Below are positions 1 to 7,667 of a DNA stretch of 64,000 bases, piece after piece. Source of the stretch: Verrucomicrobiota bacterium. GTDB lineage: Bacteria; Verrucomicrobiota; Verrucomicrobiia; CAIQCK01. The stretch is from positions 106,253 through 170,252 of the forward strand of contig JAPLTX010000012.1 of the NCBI GenBank assembly GCA_026397915.1, given 5' to 3'. A program made the position numbers and the translations under genes. Numbering within the stretch: position 1 is the first letter of the stretch; every line of letters begins with the position of its first letter. Under the pieces are notes generated by a model. The model saw nothing but the letters and a program-made list of their open reading frames with translations, was not told where the DNA came from and made no database searches.

Positions 1-215
1 GCTTGATTTCAATGCACAGCTCACCGCCAGCTTCATGCTCTTGAGAATGATTCTTGCGTTGCATTACAGCGATATCGTAAATACTTGTATAGCAGTAATA
101 TATAAGCATTTACTGCCTGTAGTTTTTTTGGTTTTCTGACAGAGGATCTCGCTGTCTATGACTGCCGTGCCCGGCCCGCCGCCACGCTGCTGGCAACACC
201 GCCACAGTCCGAAGT

Positions 216-526
216 TCCAAAAGCAAGCGCGACGCCCGCCTGGCCGAATTGCAAAAGCAAATCGCCCCGTTGAAAAAGGAACGCCTCGACCACCATGTCC
301 TCATCTATCGCCTCAGGTTCGAGGAAGTGATTGCCGCTTCTTCCTCCCTCGCCCCATCCGATGGGGAGAGGGCCGGGGTGAGGGGCAATTCCGCACTCCG
401 CATTCCGCATTCCACATTGGAACGGGCCGAATCTGAACTCGCCGAACTCCAATCCGTATCGCTCCGCTGGAAAGGGAAATCAACCATCTCACCCGCCAGT
501 TCTGGGTGACGAAAAAATGCTTCTGA
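216..526 (+). pseudogene. Remnant of a type I restriction-modification methylase (HsdM) C-terminus
   Basis: Two fragments read as the coiled C-terminal tail typical of HsdM. The first reads LAELQKQIAPLKKER at about 240-284. The second, after a palindromic insertion at about 346-384, reads ERAESELAELQ and then, in another frame, APLEREINHLTRQFW up to a stop at 524-526. One missing base near 454 would explain the frame change. No methylase motifs (FxGxG, NPPF) precede it, so only the tail survives. The upstream 215 bases are AT-richer and hold no gene I can recognise. Assignment rests on recalled family similarity and is moderately sure; non-function is clear. Confidence 0.55.
346..384. repeat. 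Palindromic REP-like element
   Basis: A nested inverted repeat: ccccat (352-357) pairs with atgggg (361-366) around a 3-nt loop, and outer ccctc pairs with gaggg (368-372), followed by ccggggtgagggg. Extragenic palindromes of this form are scattered through Verrucomicrobiota-type genomes. It sits inside the HsdM remnant and separates its two halves. Confidence 0.6.
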
Positions 527-540
527 AACCATGACATTTT

Positions 541-589
541 CAGCCTTCAGCCTTCAGCCTTCAGCCTTTGCCTTTGCCTTTGCCTTTCC
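541..589. repeat. Short tandem repeat (cagcctt / tgccttt units)
   Basis: About four copies of cagcctt (541-568) run into copies of tgccttt. A degraded relative of the same unit occurs after the toxin gene at about 1352-1380. It is simple-sequence DNA bracketing the Phd/VapC pair, with no coding potential seen. Confidence 0.6.
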
Positions 590-664
590 TGCTCTCCCGT
601 TGCTGTGGAGTAGCGACGGATATTCTGGCTAGACTAGCCAGTTTGCCAGTGATAGGGTTCTGGC

Positions 665-907
665 GTGAACACCGTCTGGCAATTGCAGGAAGCGAAGAAC
701 CGATTGAGCGAAGTGGTGGAGCGCGCCATCCGCCAGGGCGCGCAAACCATCACACGCCATGGCCGGCCCGTGGTCGTGGTGCTTGCCGCCAAGGCTTACG
801 ACCAGCTCCACCCGCGGAAGAAAACCGTGGATGTGCTGCGCGCCTGCCCGACGAGCGGTCTGAAAATGGAGCGCCTGAGCGACAAGCCGCGCTTGCTGGA
901 ACTCTGA
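665..907 (+). CDS. Phd/YefM-family antitoxin
   Basis: An 80-residue protein starting at GTG. It has the family pattern of an N-terminal DNA-binding core (LQEAKNRLSEVVERA at about residues 6-20, then the TRHGRPVVVV strand) and a short C-terminal toxin-binding tail. Phd/YefM proteins repress their own operon and neutralise the partner toxin. The partner is the PIN-domain toxin starting 31 bases downstream on the same strand. A weak -10-like tagggt lies just before the start. The family is clear; the exact start is less certain. Confidence 0.85.
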   Translation: MNTVWQLQEAKNRLSEVVERAIRQGAQTITRHGRPVVVVLAAKAYDQLHPRKKTVDVLRACPTSGLKMERLSDKPRLLEL

Positions 908-938
908 GCGCCAGTGACACAGGCCGCCAACCCTCATC

Positions 939-1349
939 ATGAGCTACCTCGTTGATGTGAATGTGCTTTGCGAAGCCACCCGTCCGCAACCGGACGCGAA
1001 GGTTCTTGTGTGGTTGGACCGCTACGATGCGGAATTGCATGTTTCCACGCTCACGCTCGCCGAAATCGTCAAAGGCATCCACCTCCTCGCTCAGGGCGCG
1101 AAACGGCGAAAGCTGGAGACATGGTTTGATGAGTTGGTGGCGAGTTTCGCCGGCCGCGTGTTGCCGGTGGACGAAGCTGTGGCCCGCGCTTGGGGCGCGT
1201 TCTACGCGAAGCATCAGCGGCAGGGGCGTTTGCTTTCGTCTTTTGACAGTTTGCTTGCGGCCACAGCGCTGGCTCATGATCTGACGCTCGCCACGCGCAA
1301 TACAACGGACTTTCCCAACGACGTGCCCGTGGTCAATCCGTGGCAGTGA
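939..1349 (+). CDS. vapC: VapC/FitB-type PIN-domain toxin
   Basis: A 136-residue PIN-domain ribonuclease. The acidic metal-binding residues are visible: D6 in LVDVNVLCE, E42 in TLAEIVKG, D103 in SSFDSLLA and D124 in the RNTTDF end motif. VapC-type toxins cleave tRNA or rRNA when freed from the antitoxin. It follows the Phd/YefM antitoxin by 31 bases, forming a standard type II pair. Its length is normal for the family and all expected catalytic acids are present, so it is probably active. Confidence 0.9.
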   Translation: MSYLVDVNVLCEATRPQPDAKVLVWLDRYDAELHVSTLTLAEIVKGIHLLAQGAKRRKLETWFDELVASFAGRVLPVDEAVARAWGAFYAKHQRQGRLLSSFDSLLAATALAHDLTLATRNTTDFPNDVPVVNPWQ

Positions 1350-1508
1350 GCTTTAGCCTTCAGCCTTTAGCCCTTAGCCTTCCCGCGTCAGGTTCCCACT
1401 TGCCCCTTTCCGACTCACGCCCTACACTCCGTCCCACGATGTTTGCAAACATCCGGGATTCACTCCGCCAGCTTTACCAGCGGATGATGGTGCAAGGACT
1501 TAGAATCA

Positions 1509-3248
1509 ATGCCTGAGCTGACTTGGATCGGAAAGCAAGCGGTGGTGAAACACCATGCGGAGGTGCCGTTCCGGTTGCTGGAGGAGGTGCCGGAACTTTC
1601 CTGCCCGCCCGCCGAGGGCGACACCGAAAACCTCATCGTCCAGGGCGACAATCTCACGGCCCTCAAGGCGCTCCTGCCCCGCTACGCCGGCCAAGTCAAG
1701 TGCATCTACATTGACCCGCCTTACAACACCGGCAACGAAGGCTGGGTCTATAACGATGCCGTCAACTCACCCGAAATCCGCCAGTGGCTCGGCCACGCCG
1801 TCGGCAAGGAGGCCGAAGACCTCTCCCGCCACGACAAATGGCTCTGCATGATGTATCCACGCCTTATGTTGCTGAAGGGATTTCTGCATGAGAAAGGTGC
1901 GATCTTCGTCTCCATTGACGACGAAGAAGTCCACCACCTTCGTGCCATCATGGATGAGATTTTCGGCGTGAGCAAACGTCTCGCAACATTCGTTTGGCGA
2001 ACGGATGGCAATTTCGATAACCAAGCGAAGGTCAAGAACTGCCACGAATACGTGCTTGCTTATGCTTCTTCGCCTGACGCCTACGAACACCCAAAAGTTA
2101 TTGATCCAGCCGTAGGCCAAAACAGCAAGCTGAGGCGTGATTTCATCCGAAACACAATCGTTAAGAATGGTCCCAAGAATCCCATTAGTGCAGTTCTGTT
2201 GCCTGCCGGTTTTCCCGCTGATCTTGACGAAGCTCGAATTCATGCCCGAACCAATGCGTGGCCCCATTACGAAAGTGACTTGGTTATACGAGGCGGGCGC
2301 TTGGAGAACGCTGTGTCAGCCATCAGCGGCTGGAGTTCCCGGGACCTGCTTGTTGAATTCATTGATTCGGGTTTTCAACCGGTCAAAGACTCAAAAGGGC
2401 AAGCGACGCGTTTCGTGCTGACACGCACAGGGGCAATAGAGTTAATCAAAGGGCGCGAACACGCGAGCCACGTCATAACTGTTCTCAGCGGAGTTGGGAG
2501 CACACAAACCCAATCTGCCGAGCTTGCACAAATGGGCTTCAAGTTCCCATTCCCTAAGCCTGTTGATTTAGTTTCCTACATCGTCTCGTTGCAAAACGAT
2601 AAAGACTGTCTGGTCCTCGATTCGTTTGCCGGAAGCGGAACAACGGGACATGCCGTGTTGGATCTTAACAACAAAGACGGAGGAAACCGGCGTTTCATCC
2701 TCGTCGAGATTCTGGAAAACATTGCACGGGACACGACTCGCGAGCGGGTAGCCCGTGCCGCGCAAGGCTACAAGAACGTGAAAAGCGAAGCCGTGCCGGC
2801 CTTGGGCGGTGGCTTCCAGTTCGCGCGATTGGGCAAACCGCTCTTCGATGAGACCGGCGCGATTCGCGAGGACGTGAAGTTTGGCGAATTGGCGGAGTTT
2901 GTTTTCTTCAAGGAGACGGGAAGGCCATTGCCGAAAGGTAGGGACGGCGCGCTGCGCCGTCCGTCCGGATCGGAAAGGAAAGGAAACGGCGCGCCCGGCG
3001 GTCGCGCCCTACCGACGCCTTTGCTTGGCGTTCACGAGGGGCGGGCGGTCTATCTTCTTTTCAACGGGATACTCGGCGACAAGACGGTGAATGGCGGCAA
3101 TGTGTTGACCGGGCCGGTGCTGGCGAAGCTGCCGCCGCACGACGGGCCAAAAGTTATCTATGCCGCTGCCTGCCGGTTGGGCCGGGCGCGACAGGACGCG
3201 GAGCAAATCAAGTTCAAGCAAACGCCCTACGATTTGCACGTGCCATGA
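1509..3248 (+). CDS. mod: Type III restriction-modification site-specific DNA methyltransferase (Mod)
   Basis: A 579-residue adenine methyltransferase of the beta arrangement: catalytic DPPYNTGNE at residues 69-77 comes before the SAM-binding DSFAGSGTT motif (phenylalanine at residue 373), with a target-recognition region between them. It would methylate one strand of an asymmetric site and form a complex with the Res protein. The stop overlaps the res start by 4 bases (ATGA), indicating coupled translation. A GC-rich palindromic element is inserted in frame at residues about 477-502, adding an Arg/Gly-rich stretch that does not look like the rest of the protein. It lies C-terminal to all catalytic motifs, so activity may survive. 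Confidence 0.9.
   Translation: MPELTWIGKQAVVKHHAEVPFRLLEEVPELSCPPAEGDTENLIVQGDNLTALKALLPRYAGQVKCIYIDPPYNTGNEGWVYNDAVNSPEIRQWLGHAVGKEAEDLSRHDKWLCMMYPRLMLLKGFLHEKGAIFVSIDDEEVHHLRAIMDEIFGVSKRLATFVWRTDGNFDNQAKVKNCHEYVLAYASSPDAYEHPKVIDPAVGQNSKLRRDFIRNTIVKNGPKNPISAVLLPAGFPADLDEARIHARTNAWPHYESDLVIRGGRLENAVSAISGWSSRDLLVEFIDSGFQPVKDSKGQATRFVLTRTGAIELIKGREHASHVITVLSGVGSTQTQSAELAQMGFKFPFPKPVDLVSYIVSLQNDKDCLVLDSFAGSGTTGHAVLDLNNKDGGNRRFILVEILENIARDTTRERVARAAQGYKNVKSEAVPALGGGFQFARLGKPLFDETGAIREDVKFGELAEFVFFKETGRPLPKGRDGALRRPSGSERKGNGAPGGRALPTPLLGVHEGRAVYLLFNGILGDKTVNGGNVLTGPVLAKLPPHDGPKVIYAAACRLGRARQDAEQIKFKQTPYDLHVP
2937..3013. repeat. Palindromic element inserted in frame inside mod
   Basis: The element is bounded by ggtaggg (2937-2943) and its inverse ccctacc (3007-3013). 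Inside are two hairpins: ggacggcgc/gcgccgtcc (2942-2962, 3-nt loop) and ggcgcg/cgcgcc (about 2988-3008). It adds about 26 codons to mod without a stop. It resembles the extragenic REP-type palindromes of these genomes but here is translated. Confidence 0.7.
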
Positions 3249-5896
3249 AGACGCTTTCGCCAAAGAATTATCAGAATGCGCTCCTGGCAAGCGTGGAAAA
3301 GTATTTCCGCGCGTGCCGCGAAACGAATGATGCGCGAAAGGCTTTCCACGACACGATGTATTCGTTGTGGCATGAGCCGGGCAGTTTCACGCCGATTGCG
3401 GGTTTCGAGGAAGGGATGCCGTATTTCTGCCTGCGGGTGCCGACTGGCGGCGGCAAAACACGGCTCGGGGCGCGTTGCGTGCCGCTGGTGAACCGCTTCC
3501 TGCTGCAAAGCGAGCACAGCGTCATTCTCTGGCTGGTGCCGAGCAATGCCATCCGCGAGCAGACGCTGAAAGCGTTTCGCGATCTTGACCATCCCTACCA
3601 TGCCGACCTTGCGGAGGCGGGAGCGATCACCGTGCTGAACTTGGAAGATGCGCGCGGGCTGACGCGGGCAACGCTGGACACTTCGACGGTCGTCATCGTG
3701 GCTACGGCGCAGTCCTTTCGCCAACAGGACATGGACAAGCTGAAGGTGTATGAAAGCAGCGGGAGTTTGCAGCATCACTTTAGCAACGTGACACCGGAGC
3801 AGCGGGAGAAACTGCTCAAGGGGCCGGAGAACACGGTGCCGTATTCGTTTGCGAACGTGCTGCGGATGCGGCGGCCGTTCATCGTCGTGGACGAAGCGCA
3901 CAACGCGCGAACGGAACTTCAATTCGAGACGCTGGCGCGGTTCCGGCCGTCGGGGATTCTGGAACTGACGGCGACGCCGGACTTGGAGATAACGCCGAGC
4001 AACGTGCTGCACAGTGTTTCGGCGGCGGAGTTGAAGGCGGAAGCGATGATCAAGCTGCCCATTGTGCTTGAGACGGAGCCGGATTGGCAAAAGGTGCTGG
4101 CCTACGCGATAGACAAGCGCAACCAGCTTCAAATCCTTGCCGACCGCGAGCAAATGACGGGGGCGTCGTATCTGCGCCCGCTGGTCTTGATCCAAGCGCA
4201 ACCGCGCAGCCAGAAACAGGAGACGCTGCACGCGGAGAAGCTGAAGGAAGAATTGATCAAGAACCATAACGTGCCGGAGCAGGAAATCGCCATTGCCACA
4301 GGCGACGACCGCGGCATTGAAGGCAAGGACCTGTTCGCGAAGGAATGCCCCATCAAATACATCATCACCCAGCAGGCATTGGTTGAAGGCTGGGATTGTT
4401 CGTTTGCCTACGTGCTGGCAAGCGTTGCGGAACTGCGAAGCGAGACGCGGGTGGAGCAAATCCTTGGCCGCATCCTGCGGCAGCCGGAAGCGAAGAAACG
4501 GGTTGCGGAGGAATTGAACCGCTCGTATGCCTTCGTCGCGTCGCGGGATTTCGGCGCGACGGCGAATGCGTTGCGCGACAGGCTGGTGGAGGGCGCGGGC
4601 TTTGAGAAAGAGGATGCGTGGCAGTTTGTGGCGGCCGGGAAGACGGAGCAGGAACCGCTCGGGTTGCCGCCTTCGCGCCGGGCGCAGATTCAACCGGTCG
4701 TGGTTCAATTGCCTGAGAAGCCCGACCTGGCGAAACTCGACGCCGCGACGCGGCAGAAGCTGGAATGGAACGCGAAGAGCCAGACGTTGACGATCCTCAA
4801 GCCCCTCGCGCCGGAGGAAGGCGTTGCGATTGCCAAGACGGTGGTATGGGAAGGCTCGCAAAAGGCGCTCACAGAGGCGGCGCAGAAGAGCCGGACGGAA
4901 GCGGTGGAGATTTTCAAAACGCCGAGCGAGCGCGGCATCCTTTTCCGCGTGCCGCAACTGGCGGTGCTCGTGAACGGCGAGCTGCAACTGTTCGACGACC
5001 CGGAGGTGCTCGACTATCCGTGGGACTTGCCGGTCTATTCGGCGTCGCCGACGGATAACGAACTCAGCCAGCTTTTCGGTGCTGATCATGTCGCGGAGGC
5101 GGGAACGATAGATGTCGAAGAGAAGGGGAAGATTCGGGTTTCGTTCCTGCCGGAACTGGCGCGTGACATGGTGTTGAGCTACACGCCGGAAAACTGGACG
5201 GAAGCGAAACTGGCGGCGTGGTTCTGCCGCAATGTGCGGGAGATTTATATCACGCAGCAAAGCTTGATGGTCTTCGTCAGCACGTTTCTTTCCTCGCTGC
5301 TTGCGAAGCCGAAATTCGATCTTGCTCGCGCGAACCGGCAGAAGTTTCTATTGCGGGACATTCTCGAAGCAAAGATTCGTGACTTGCGCAGAGAGGCTGC
5401 GGCGAAAGCTTATCAGCAGTTCCTCTTCACAGACGGAGCCACCGAGCGGGTGAAAGTCGGTGGCGGCTTCGACTTCACGTTTCACCCCGATGGATACGCG
5501 CCGAGTCAGGATTACGCGCGGGCGAGGGAATTCGAGAGGCACTATTATCCGCGCGTTGGCGCTTTGGATAGCGGCGAAGAAGAGGCGTGTGCATGGGAAC
5601 TCGAACGGCTGGCGCGGGCAGGCAAGATCGAGTATTGGGTGCGCAATCTCGTGCGCAAACCGACGTGTTCATTCTATCTGCCGACAGAGAGCGACCGTTT
5701 CTATCCTGATTTCGTCTGCCGTTTGCCCGGCGGGAAGACGCTTGTCGTGGAATACAAGGGTGCGGATCGCTGGGATGCCGCCGAGCCGAGCCGGAAAATC
5801 GGCGAACTCTGGGAGGAACTGAGCGGCGGCAAATGTTTGTTTGTGATGGTGAAGGAAAAGCGGTGGGATTGGATCGCGAAGAAGTTGAAGATGTGA
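3245..5896 (+). CDS. res: Type III restriction enzyme, Res subunit (DEAD/DEAH helicase-nuclease)
   Basis: An 883-residue ATP-dependent translocase and nuclease. Walker A is PTGGGKT at residues 66-72 and Walker B is DEAH at 216-219 (VVDEAHNAR). The later helicase motif EQILGRILRQP is present. A PD-(E)xK-like nuclease end is suggested by YPDF followed by VEYKG near residue 836. It would cut DNA beside unmethylated sites with Mod. It overlaps mod by 4 bases. Its length is typical of the shorter Res relatives. The long antisense open frame over it is a composition artefact. Confidence 0.88.
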   Translation: MKTLSPKNYQNALLASVEKYFRACRETNDARKAFHDTMYSLWHEPGSFTPIAGFEEGMPYFCLRVPTGGGKTRLGARCVPLVNRFLLQSEHSVILWLVPSNAIREQTLKAFRDLDHPYHADLAEAGAITVLNLEDARGLTRATLDTSTVVIVATAQSFRQQDMDKLKVYESSGSLQHHFSNVTPEQREKLLKGPENTVPYSFANVLRMRRPFIVVDEAHNARTELQFETLARFRPSGILELTATPDLEITPSNVLHSVSAAELKAEAMIKLPIVLETEPDWQKVLAYAIDKRNQLQILADREQMTGASYLRPLVLIQAQPRSQKQETLHAEKLKEELIKNHNVPEQEIAIATGDDRGIEGKDLFAKECPIKYIITQQALVEGWDCSFAYVLASVAELRSETRVEQILGRILRQPEAKKRVAEELNRSYAFVASRDFGATANALRDRLVEGAGFEKEDAWQFVAAGKTEQEPLGLPPSRRAQIQPVVVQLPEKPDLAKLDAATRQKLEWNAKSQTLTILKPLAPEEGVAIAKTVVWEGSQKALTEAAQKSRTEAVEIFKTPSERGILFRVPQLAVLVNGELQLFDDPEVLDYPWDLPVYSASPTDNELSQLFGADHVAEAGTIDVEEKGKIRVSFLPELARDMVLSYTPENWTEAKLAAWFCRNVREIYITQQSLMVFVSTFLSSLLAKPKFDLARANRQKFLLRDILEAKIRDLRREAAAKAYQQFLFTDGATERVKVGGGFDFTFHPDGYAPSQDYARAREFERHYYPRVGALDSGEEEACAWELERLARAGKIEYWVRNLVRKPTCSFYLPTESDRFYPDFVCRLPGGKTLVVEYKGADRWDAAEPSRKIGELWEELSGGKCLFVMVKEKRWDWIAKKLKM

Positions 5897-5964
5897 AAAG
5901 GGCGCGCCGCCGAGGAAGAAAAAGCCGTGAAGACGCAACGCGAGAAACGAGAAGATGTGATGGC

Positions 5965-6126
5965 ATGAACGTCCCTCTCGCCCAACTCCTCGCCCTGAAC
6001 CAGGAAGTCGCCGCGAAGATCGAGCGCGGCGAACCTGTCACCGCCCCCGGTGTGCCGAAAGGCTATCCCGATCCGGCGAAGCTGGTGACGGAGGATTGTA
6101 TAAGGGCGGCGGAGGCGAGCGTTTGA
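5965..6126 (+). CDS. Small hypothetical protein, copy 1 (GEPVTAPGVPKGYPDPAKL family)
   Basis: A 53-residue protein with no known domain. It shares the central segment AAKIE-GEPVTAPGVP-GYP-PAKLVTEDCIRAAE with a second small protein at 6696-6872, but ends earlier and lacks that protein's RIVEGAA tail. It lies 68 bases after res on the same strand. The conserved proline-rich core and near-identical DNA suggest a real duplicated unit. Function unknown. Confidence 0.5.
   Translation: MNVPLAQLLALNQEVAAKIERGEPVTAPGVPKGYPDPAKLVTEDCIRAAEASV
6007..6113 (+). repeat. Direct repeat copy A flanking the ParDE-like pair
   Basis: A segment of about 107 bp, nearly 90% identical by eye to 6729-6835 in the same orientation. 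Both copies encode the conserved core of the small hypothetical proteins. Together they bracket the toxin-antitoxin genes at 6176-6699. Confidence 0.7.
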
Positions 6127-6140
6127 ACCTTTCTGCCGGC

Positions 6141-6169
6141 TTGTCAGCGGCGCGCGAAAACGGTAGATT
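6141..6169 (+). promoter_or_regulatory. Sigma-70-type promoter, probably leaderless
   Basis: TTGTCA (6141-6146), a 17-bp spacer, TAGATT (6164-6169), then only 6 bases before the ATG at 6176. Transcription would start at or next to the start codon, giving a leaderless mRNA. No Shine-Dalgarno sequence is present. Confidence 0.6.
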
Positions 6170-6175
6170 CGGCCC

Positions 6176-6412
6176 ATGAGCAAAGCTGAAATCCTTCAAG
6201 AACTGCCGAAGCTCAAACGCGAAGAGCGGCGGGAAGTCCTTGACCAACTGTGGCAGATCGAGGAGCAAGACCTGTTGCACGGGGGCGGCGAGCCGACGGT
6301 CGAGGAGAAGGCTCTGCTTGATCAGGCTCTGGAGGAATACCAGCGCAATCCAAACGCCGGCCGGCCGTGGCGCGAAGCCATGACCGACCTGGAGCGCAAG
6401 GCCAAGCCGTGA
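6176..6412 (+). CDS. Addiction-module antitoxin component (ParD-position)
   Basis: A 78-residue, charged, mostly helical protein of the 'addiction module protein' family (LPKLKREERREVLDQLW near the N-terminus, EEKALLDQALEEYQRNPNAG in the middle). These small proteins sit directly before RelE/ParE toxins and act as antitoxins. The stop overlaps the toxin's GTG start by 4 bases. A leaderless-type promoter lies immediately upstream. Confidence 0.85.
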   Translation: MSKAEILQELPKLKREERREVLDQLWQIEEQDLLHGGGEPTVEEKALLDQALEEYQRNPNAGRPWREAMTDLERKAKP

Positions 6413-6699
6413 AATGGCAGGTTCGCACCCATCCGCGGGCCGAGGCGGATGTGGCGGAAGCGCGCGATTGGTATGACCAGCAGCGGCCGGGTTTGGGACG
6501 CGAATTCCTGCAAGTAGTCCGGCAGGCACTGATGGAACTCGAGCAACATCCCCAACGGCACGCCGTCTATTACCGGGGCATCCGGCGGATTCTGACGCAG
6601 CGTTTCCCCTACAAGCTCTTCTACACCATTCAGGACGATCGCGTGGAAGTCTTGCGCGTCCTCCACAGCCGCCGGGACCACCGCCGGCTCTTGCGATGA
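6409..6699 (+). CDS. RelE/ParE-family toxin
   Basis: A 96-residue protein. GTG at 6409 is chosen because it overlaps the antitoxin stop. It shows the ParE fold pattern: VKWQVRTHPRAEADVAEARDWYDQQ, then FLQVVRQALMELEQHP, and the C-terminal strands RFPYKLFYTIQDDRVEVLRVLHSRRD. Family members inhibit gyrase or cleave mRNA. Its stop overlaps the next small gene by 4 bases, so the unit 6176-7663 is a chain of overlapping or abutting genes. Confidence 0.87.
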   Translation: MKWQVRTHPRAEADVAEARDWYDQQRPGLGREFLQVVRQALMELEQHPQRHAVYYRGIRRILTQRFPYKLFYTIQDDRVEVLRVLHSRRDHRRLLR

Positions 6700-6872
6700 A
6701 ACCAAACTTCCCCCAACAAGACATCAAAGTCGCCGCGAAGATTGAGAAGGGCGAACCCGTCACCGCCCCCGGGGTGCCGCAAGGTTATCCGGAGCCGGCG
6801 AAGCTGGTGACGGAGGATTGCATCAGGGCGGCGGAAGAGGAGAACCGGATCGTGGAAGGCGCGGCGAAATGA
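6696..6872 (+). CDS. Small hypothetical protein, copy 2
   Basis: A 58-residue relative of the protein at 5965-6126, with the same core plus a C-terminal RIVEGAAK tail. The start ATG at 6696 overlaps the toxin stop, and the stop overlaps the next start at 6869, indicating translational coupling. The tail sequence IVEGAA recurs in the 36-residue ORF at 7553-7663. No known domain; function unknown. Confidence 0.55.
   Translation: MKPNFPQQDIKVAAKIEKGEPVTAPGVPQGYPEPAKLVTEDCIRAAEEENRIVEGAAK
6729..6835 (+). repeat. Direct repeat copy B flanking the ParDE-like pair
   Basis: Partner of the 107-bp repeat at 6007-6113, in the same orientation. The two copies could recombine and delete the toxin-antitoxin genes between them. 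Confidence 0.7.
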
Positions 6873-7552
6873 AAACGTCTTCAACCTCTGTTGCGAAATC
6901 CACGAAGGGGAGGAAACCCAGCCGCGACGCCATTCTGGCGGCAATCAAGGCGCACGCGGCCAGCAAGAGTTACACGGAAATCGCCGCGATGCTGGGCGTG
7001 ACGCTGTCAATGGTGTCGAGCATCGGCCGCCAGGCCGGGTTTGCGAAACCCTATACCAGCAGCAGGCGTTGCGCCCGCAACAAGCGGTTGCGGGAACTCA
7101 TCCAGGCTCATGCTGCGACTCACTCATTGAAGGCCATCGGCCAAATGCTGGGCCTGACCGGGGAGCGCGTGCGCCAGATTTGCGAGAAATGGGGGATCGA
7201 AAGGCAGAACTTCTCGCTCTCGCCGTTGCGCGGGATGAGCAGCCGCGAATTGCGCAAACTGGCCCGGCAGCCCGAACGGACGTTGAAAGAGATCGCGGCG
7301 GATGCCGGCGTGGAGGCCGAGACCCTGGCGGAGGAGTTGCGCCGCCGGGGCATCGAGCGGTTCACCCGGCTTGAGCGCGGTGCGATGCTGCTGAAGCAAG
7401 GGAAGCGCATCTGCTGCCGTTGCCGGCGCGTCAAACCGCTGGAGCAGTTTACCCGCACCGCCAGCCATCCGACCGGTCATACCCACCGCTGTCTGGAGTG
7501 TGGCGCGGCCTACGTCAAAGAGCAGCGGCAGCGCAAAAAGGGTGTGAAGTAA
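6869..7552 (+). CDS. HTH DNA-binding protein with C-terminal zinc ribbon
   Basis: A 227-residue protein. ATG at 6869 is chosen for its 4-base overlap with the preceding gene. It carries repeated helix-turn-helix-like segments: SYTEIAAMLGVTLSMVSSIGRQ near residue 35, SLKAIGQMLGLTGERVRQICEKWGI near residue 85, and a third TLKEIAADAGVEAETLAEEL. The end has four paired cysteines (CCRCRR ... CLECG) that could bind zinc. It probably binds DNA as a regulator or recombination factor of this accessory block. The family is not recognised further. Confidence 0.7.
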   Translation: MKTSSTSVAKSTKGRKPSRDAILAAIKAHAASKSYTEIAAMLGVTLSMVSSIGRQAGFAKPYTSSRRCARNKRLRELIQAHAATHSLKAIGQMLGLTGERVRQICEKWGIERQNFSLSPLRGMSSRELRKLARQPERTLKEIAADAGVEAETLAEELRRRGIERFTRLERGAMLLKQGKRICCRCRRVKPLEQFTRTASHPTGHTHRCLECGAAYVKEQRQRKKGVK

Positions 7553-7663
7553 ATGAACCCGCGCGCTGGAGCGACGGACGCGGAGATAAACCGCCAAGGC
7601 GATGCCCTCCACGACCTGACAGAGGAAGAGATCAAGATTGTGGAAGGCGCGGCAGGAGTGTAA
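7553..7663 (+). CDS. Small ORF sharing the IVEGAA tail
   Basis: A 36-codon ORF beginning directly after the previous stop. Its C-terminus (EEEIKIVEGAAGV) matches the tail of the small protein at 6696-6872, at the DNA level too (gtggaaggcgcggc). It may be a partial third copy of that family. Whether it is translated is uncertain. Confidence 0.35.
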   Translation: MNPRAGATDAEINRQGDALHDLTEEEIKIVEGAAGV

Positions 7664-7667
7664 ACCG

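Noticed and set aside
1..215. Possible CRISPR leader or tRNA in the AT-rich start
   Set aside because: No repeats and no cloverleaf could be found.
3227..5260. 677-codon antisense open frame over res
   Set aside because: Arg/Leu/His-rich translation with no motifs; a by-product of GC-rich third positions in the real res gene.
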